Positions 62,501 through 64,000 of a stretch of 64,000 bases of DNA are shown here, in pieces. The notes below the pieces were generated by a model. That model was not told the origin of the DNA and ran no database searches. It worked only from the letters and a program-made list of their open reading frames with translations. Position 1 is the stretch's first letter. Each line of letters starts with the position of its first letter. The position numbers and the translations under genes are program-made. This DNA is from Anseranas semipalmata (Eukaryota; Chordata; Aves; Anseriformes; Anseranatidae): contig VXAA01006478.1 in assembly GCA_013399115.1 (NCBI GenBank), positions 1-64,000 of the forward strand. Direction: 5' to 3'.

Positions 62501-63608
62501 CACTTTTTCTACACAGAAAAGATCTTAGAAACTTGTGCATGTGGATCCTGGGGATGACTTAGTTTGTCACATGGCAGTGCAATAGACTCCTTTGTGATAT
62601 GTCATCATCCTAGGAGCTGCCACTAAATATTAGTTTCTGCAGGATTCAAACTTTTGTAATAAAAAGGTCTCTACCTGTGAAAAAAAATGTTAAAAGTGAC
62701 CCCGTATTATGTTACCCTGCCATTCTGTAAAAAAGGATATAATTAGAATCTCTAACAAGAAACAAATTTCTGTTTTAGCCCAAACATCAGCAGTTCTAAA
62801 ACTGACAAAAATCTAGATTCTTAGGTAGAACTTGTTTCTTCTCTGATCTCTTTCTATACCTTCAGTTTTATTGTATTTTCTCATTACAACCATATTTCAC
62901 TTAATTGCAGTCCATATTATGGGCCTTATGAAACACAAAGGCCAGTCGAACCTCAAAAATCAGATATTTAGATATTTCTAGATCACTATTCAGTGAATTT
63001 TAGAACATATTCTATAATGTTAATGCCTTTAATTTTTTGAAAAACTGAATTTAAGGTTAATACCTGAAATTAGACAGAAACTGCTCATACTGCAAAGATA
63101 ACATGGAGTAGTCTGACTGTCAGAATAGATAGGGTGGGATTTGAAAGCTGTTAATTAATCACCTACTTGTTGAAGAGAATAGTAAAATTCCCTGTAACTT
63201 CAGTGGGAATAGAGCTAGATCAGCACTAGCAGATTTGAAAATCATACACGAAGTGTTGAAATAAATCATAAATTATTCGTAAATTTTATGCCAGCCTACA
63301 GAGGTGAAATTTTCAAAAAATCAGGAAGGCAGCAATTAGAAAAAGTGAACAAAAGCAATGATGCTTTTGCAGTCTTCACATATGACTTTCACTTGACTTT
63401 CACATTCAGAACTGGAACTGTGCACTTTTCCTTTACTATTTTTTTCCTGAGAAATCTTTTCTTTTTATTAAATTACCTACAAAAAAATTGTACAGTAATA
63501 CCAGTTTTTAACGTCTGATCCTTTTATAGTTTCCAATGGGGCCAGGGTCAGATGGACCTATGAGTGGACTGGGTGGAATGGATTCACATCATATGAATGG
63601 ATCATTAG
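20476..63608 (+). CDS. SSBP2: SSBP2, ten internal coding exons (partial gene; spliced)
   Basis: Single-stranded DNA-binding protein 2 is a nuclear cofactor that binds LDB1 and stabilises LDB1/LIM-homeodomain/LMO transcription complexes (established knowledge). Ten plus-strand exons join as 20476-20565, 38506-38565, 41656-41722, 41913-41983, 45914-45981, 52193-52241, 54228-54263, 58940-58994, 62235-62305 and 63530-63608. All introns are GT-AG, phases match at each junction, and the 646 bases read without a stop. Peptides such as [18 protein letters not shown] and RIPNQ distinguish SSBP2 from its paralogues SSBP3 and SSBP4 as I remember them. The encoded part is the Pro/Gly/Met/Asn-rich, probably disordered, region. 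The N-terminal LisH/LDB1-binding exons and the C-terminal exons are outside the window. No promoter or poly(A) site of SSBP2 is visible. Confidence 0.97.
21541..21566 (+). repeat. Poly(A) followed by GA repeat
   Basis: Sixteen A residues run directly into five GA units. Confidence 0.9.
22330..22433 (+). mobile_element. CR1 LINE 3' end
   Basis: A short CR1 3' end. It contains gtggcactaagggacatg, ggttggacttgatgattt, aaggtcttttcaacct and ends in gatgattctatgattat, the canonical 8-base CR1 tail. It is 5'-truncated and non-coding. Confidence 0.88.
26804..26817 (-). promoter_or_regulatory. Strong CTCF-type motif
   Basis: The minus strand reads CCACTAGATGGCGC, which fits the vertebrate CTCF core CCASYAGRKGGCRS at every position. 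It sits in the 17.9 kb SSBP2 intron. CTCF binds such sites to anchor chromatin loops. Occupancy cannot be judged from sequence. Confidence 0.6.
27180..27360. other. GC-rich, CpG-containing islet in SSBP2 intron
   Basis: A stretch with cagcccgcggggtaccagtcg-like sequence and multiple CpGs in an AT-rich surrounding, about 370 bases from the CTCF-type motif. No exon was recognised. Confidence 0.5.
31745..31816 (+). repeat. GTT/GTTT simple repeat
   Basis: A 72-base tract of mixed GTT, GTTT and GTTTT units. Confidence 0.9.
31960..32310. other. GC-rich islet in SSBP2 intron
   Basis: A GC-rich block flanked by AT-rich sequence. It contains overlapping ORFs on both strands but no recognised protein. 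Confidence 0.5.
33449..33469 (+). repeat. Alternating CA/TG tract
   Basis: Twenty-one bases of strict pyrimidine-purine alternation (CA units then tgca units). Confidence 0.85.
34118..34135 (+). repeat. G-rich GGGTT run
   Basis: ggtttgggttgggttggg: one GG followed by three GGG runs with 2-3 base loops. It could form a two-tetrad G-quadruplex. Confidence 0.75.
36777..36789 (+). promoter_or_regulatory. Weak CTCF-like motif
   Basis: The sequence cagatagagggcg matches the right half of the CTCF core (YAGRKGGCG) but not the left half. It may be a low-affinity site. Confidence 0.2.
38506..38565 (+). CDS. SSBP2: SSBP2 exon B (60 bases, phase 0/0)
   Basis: Acceptor tatttctttttttgtag and donor gtaaga flank twenty codons that start [10 protein letters not shown] and end RIPNQ. 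The exon follows a 17.9 kb intron. SSBP3 has an extra Gln/His/Pro-rich segment at this junction, from memory; I saw no equivalent exon in the preceding intron, so FFQ joins PFM directly as in SSBP2. Being phase 0/0 it can be skipped without a frameshift. Confidence 0.97.
38566..41655 (+). other. SSBP2: SSBP2 intron B-C (3.1 kb)
   Basis: Non-coding, with no recognised transposon. It contains a cluster of short imperfect repeats of acatttag (41472-41528) about 130 bases upstream of exon C. Confidence 0.9.
41472..41528 (+). repeat. Imperfect short tandem repeats (acatttag)
   Basis: Several close copies of gacatttag, aacatttag and related gttagga forms occur in about 55 bases upstream of SSBP2 exon C. 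Confidence 0.6.
41656..41722 (+). CDS. SSBP2: SSBP2 exon C (67 bases)
   Basis: Acceptor tctatgcctgcag and donor gtgaat flank 22 codons plus one base: [12 protein letters not shown], then SGMDPTRQQ, ending in phase 1. It is separated from the next exon by only 190 bases. If that intron were retained, translation would stop at once (GGT GAA TGA). Confidence 0.97.
41913..41983 (+). CDS. SSBP2: SSBP2 exon D (71 bases)
   Basis: Acceptor taattttatttgcag and donor gtacct. Two bases complete a Gly codon from the previous exon, then [16 protein letters not shown] and MVPLGPQ follow, ending in phase 0. Exons C and D together are 138 bases, so joint skipping keeps the frame. Confidence 0.97.
44058..44110 (+). 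repeat. 15-base direct repeat with 38-base period
   Basis: agtacatttgattag occurs at 44058-44072 and again at 44096-44110. The intervening sequence also contains attag-like variants, which suggests an old local duplication. Confidence 0.7.
44558..44620 (-). mobile_element. CR1 LINE 3' end, minus strand, short
   Basis: The stretch begins with two copies of atcatagaatc, the reverse complement of the CR1 tail, followed by ctggatctggaagaggacctc, which matches the reversed 3' end (ggaagGGACCT type). Only about 60 bases are recognisable. Confidence 0.7.
45914..45981 (+). CDS. SSBP2: SSBP2 exon E (68 bases)
   Basis: Acceptor ggttatcattgcag and donor gtaagc. It encodes [15 protein letters not shown] then PGMPGMN, and ends with the first two bases of a Met codon (phase 2). 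The acceptor is preceded by a long T/C-rich tract at 45843-45885. Confidence 0.97.
47601..47987 (-). pseudogene. Coding-like antisense block of 128 stop-free codons
   Basis: The minus-strand frame is open from 47987 to the TAG at 47603-47601, although its only late ATG is at 47816. It reads [19 protein letters not shown], then [18 protein letters not shown], then [19 protein letters not shown]. The residue mix is protein-like, with Cys, Trp and Gly dispersed, but no family is recognised. An in-frame TAA immediately upstream interrupts what may be further coding sequence. A frame of this length can arise by chance in 64 kb, so the call is tentative. Confidence 0.28.
48124..48330 (-). other. 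Coding-like antisense ORF
   Basis: A minus-strand ORF of about 65 codons contains [19 protein letters not shown] and [14 protein letters not shown], a short stretch with coiled-coil-like composition. An upstream frame ([12 protein letters not shown]) overlaps it out of phase. Weak evidence; no clear splice sites. Confidence 0.18.
48993..49123 (-). other. Coding-like antisense block after a good acceptor
   Basis: The minus strand has acceptor aatttttttcctttcag followed by about 42 codons, starting [18 protein letters not shown] and containing [12 protein letters not shown], to a TGA at 48995-48993. An AATAAA lies five bases after the stop. It could be a terminal exon, a nonsense-mutated exon or chance. 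Confidence 0.22.
49462..49967 (-). pseudogene. Coding-like antisense block with an apparent frameshift
   Basis: A minus-strand polypyrimidine acceptor (ggctcctctttttctgag) opens a frame of about 126 codons ending at 49587. It contains the stretches [14 protein letters not shown] and [19 protein letters not shown]. Near a GAGAGG run at about 49619 a second frame, open from 49662 to 49462, takes over; it includes [20 protein letters not shown]. The handover looks like a small insertion in a dinucleotide run, as expected in a decaying coding sequence. The family is unrecognised, and chance overlap of two ORFs is possible. Confidence 0.28.
50242..50451 (-). other. Coding-like antisense block with possible donor
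   Basis: A minus-strand frame includes [18 protein letters not shown], then [19 protein letters not shown], and meets a plausible donor (ATGAAG then gttaaa) at 50275 in phase 0. The next block downstream (49967) also starts in phase 0. No good acceptor is seen at its upstream end. Unidentified. Confidence 0.25.
50830..51238 (-). other. Coding-like antisense block, broken frame
   Basis: Acceptor ttatctccacag on the minus strand is followed in phase 0 by [20 protein letters not shown] and then [15 protein letters not shown], with a stop near 51078. At a G-run (around 51111-51116) a second frame takes over and stays open to about 50830. If this was ever coding, the change of frame at the homopolymer looks like a frameshift. 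Weak evidence. Confidence 0.2.
52193..52241 (+). CDS. SSBP2: SSBP2 exon F (49 bases)
   Basis: Acceptor tcatcttctgttacag and donor gtaagt. The first base completes the Met codon, then [16 protein letters not shown], ending in phase 0. Exons E and F sum to 117 bases, so they could be skipped together in frame. Confidence 0.97.
52689..52834 (-). CDS. Candidate antisense exon 2, phase-compatible with exon 1
   Basis: Acceptor tttacctttgtattttctgaag on the minus strand is followed by two bases (AC) that complete a codon with the phase-1 G of the exon at 53412-53248. The frame then runs [20 protein letters not shown], continues through [13 protein letters not shown] and reaches a TGA at 52691-52689. 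A weak donor (gtgtat) after the Lys codon near 52707 would allow onward splicing in phase 0. The agreement of frame and splice phase is the main support. The protein is unidentified. Confidence 0.33.
53248..53412 (-). CDS. Candidate antisense exon 1 of an unidentified nested gene or pseudogene
   Basis: On the minus strand a very long polypyrimidine tract (reverse of 53417-53465) ends in ttaaag and is followed by 165 bases open in one frame, then a strong donor gtaaga. The frame is two bases, 54 codons, one base. It includes the stretches [18 protein letters not shown] and [14 protein letters not shown], which have a protein-like residue mix. The exon leaves in phase 1, which fits the next candidate (52834 downward). 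I do not recognise the family. A chance ORF with decoy splice sites is not excluded. Confidence 0.35.
53417..53465 (+). repeat. GAAAA purine tract
   Basis: A nearly pure purine run of GAAAA/GAAAAA units (one T). On the minus strand it forms the pyrimidine tract directly before a candidate exon. Confidence 0.9.
54228..54263 (+). CDS. SSBP2: SSBP2 micro-exon G (36 bases, phase 0/0)
   Basis: Twelve codons, [12 protein letters not shown], lie between acceptor ctgttgatgttacag and donor gtaagt. It is short and phase-symmetric, a natural candidate for a cassette exon. The peptide is Ser/Pro/Tyr-rich. Confidence 0.96.
54537..54561 (+). repeat. AAC trinucleotide array
   Basis: About eight AAC units. 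Confidence 0.9.
57784..57807 (+). repeat. AAC trinucleotide array
   Basis: About eight AAC units. Confidence 0.9.
58940..58994 (+). CDS. SSBP2: SSBP2 exon H (55 bases)
   Basis: Acceptor tctaccctgtctag and donor gtattg. It encodes [18 protein letters not shown] and ends with the first base of an Asp codon (phase 1). The Gly/Pro run is typical of SSBP proteins. Confidence 0.97.
58995..62234 (+). other. SSBP2: SSBP2 intron H-I (3.2 kb)
   Basis: Non-coding. It contains an A-run (59268-59281) and a 40-base tandem duplication (61221-61300). Confidence 0.9.
61221..61300 (+). repeat. 40-base tandem duplication
   Basis: Positions 61221-61260 and 61261-61300 are two adjacent units; the last 34 bases of each (tgcattttttctcttcttag and what follows) are identical. 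The near-identity indicates a recent duplication. Confidence 0.95.
62235..62305 (+). CDS. SSBP2: SSBP2 exon I (71 bases)
   Basis: Acceptor atctcttattacag and donor gtaaat. Two bases complete Asp, then [15 protein letters not shown] and PPGPNRPN follow, ending in phase 0. Exons H and I together are 126 bases, a multiple of three. Confidence 0.97.
62306..63529 (+). other. SSBP2: SSBP2 intron I-J (1.2 kb)
   Basis: Non-coding AT-rich intron. I see no repeat or other feature in it. Confidence 0.9.
63530..63608 (+). CDS. SSBP2: SSBP2 exon J (79 bases), last exon in window
   Basis: Acceptor gatccttttatag and donor gtaata. It encodes [16 protein letters not shown], then [10 protein letters not shown], and ends in phase 1. 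As I recall the human protein, it has Gly and Glu where this sequence has Ser (in PMSG) and Asp (in GMDS); these would be conservative bird-side differences. The remaining C-terminal exons are beyond the right edge. Confidence 0.96.
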
Positions 63609-64000
63609 GTAATAATAGTAATATTACAAACATTGTGAATTTTCAATGACCAGTGCCATTTTCTATGTTCTCTGAGTGATGTGGAAGACTGTATGTAAAA
63701 AAACTTTTAAAAACTAAAAAAGCTGTATATACATCAGTAAGAAGTATTAAGATACTTTTTATGTATATGAATTGGCATACGTAATGCACCTCTGGAAGAA
63801 AAATACTGTATTTTATTTATATAACAGAGTATAGTTTTAATCCAGTTGATTAAAGCTACTCTAAAAGCATACCATGGCAATTATGTGGAAATGACGGCTT
63901 AAGACCGATTTTTACTTACCTCTCCTCTTTCAAAAACTTGCGAAGGTGTTACTGTGACATGCTGGTACAAGTTCTTATCAATTACCTGGAAGTAAGTTAT
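63609..64000 (+). other. SSBP2: SSBP2 intron after exon J, continues beyond window
   Basis: AT-rich intronic sequence following donor gtaata. The next SSBP2 exon was not found before the right edge. Confidence 0.85.

Overview
This window is vertebrate chromosomal DNA, almost certainly avian. The evidence is CR1-type LINE fragments (the dominant bird retrotransposon), including a stop-free piece of CR1 ORF2 and 3' ends with the typical GATTCTATGATT-like tails, and ten correctly spliced exons of SSBP2 whose peptides closely match the vertebrate protein. In chicken SSBP2 lies on chromosome Z (established knowledge, not visible here). The sequence is typical AT-rich intronic DNA with a few short GC-rich islands.

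Layout. Positions 1-235 hold the 5'-truncated end of a CR1 element on the minus strand that runs off the left edge. Positions 236-20475 contain no recognised coding exon and are best read as the intron upstream of the first SSBP2 exon seen here; they include a CpG-enriched stretch (about 5.4-6.4 kb), a CR1 3' end (8.7 kb) and several simple repeats. From 20476 to 63608 ten internal SSBP2 exons lie on the plus strand, with consensus splice sites and continuous phase: 646 coding bases, 215 codons plus one base. They encode the middle and later part of the Pro/Gly/Met/Asn-rich region that follows the N-terminal LisH domain. The LisH exons lie upstream of the window and the C-terminal exons downstream. 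Introns range from 190 bases to about 17.9 kb.

SSBP2 is a nuclear cofactor that binds LDB1 in LIM-homeodomain/LMO transcription complexes; the part encoded here is the low-complexity region downstream of the LDB1-binding domain. Exons of 90, 60 and 36 bases are phase 0/0, and three adjacent exon pairs (67+71, 68+49, 55+71) each sum to a multiple of three, so several skipping events would keep the frame.

The most interesting unexplained signal is on the minus strand between about 47.6 and 53.4 kb, inside SSBP2 introns. It is a series of coding-like blocks, two of which have splice sites matching in phase, while others carry frameshifts or stops. I could not identify the protein. It may be a decayed nested antisense gene, an unprocessed pseudogene or chance ORFs. 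A strong CTCF-type motif at 26.8 kb, a 40-base tandem duplication at 61.2 kb and several GC islands are also noted.
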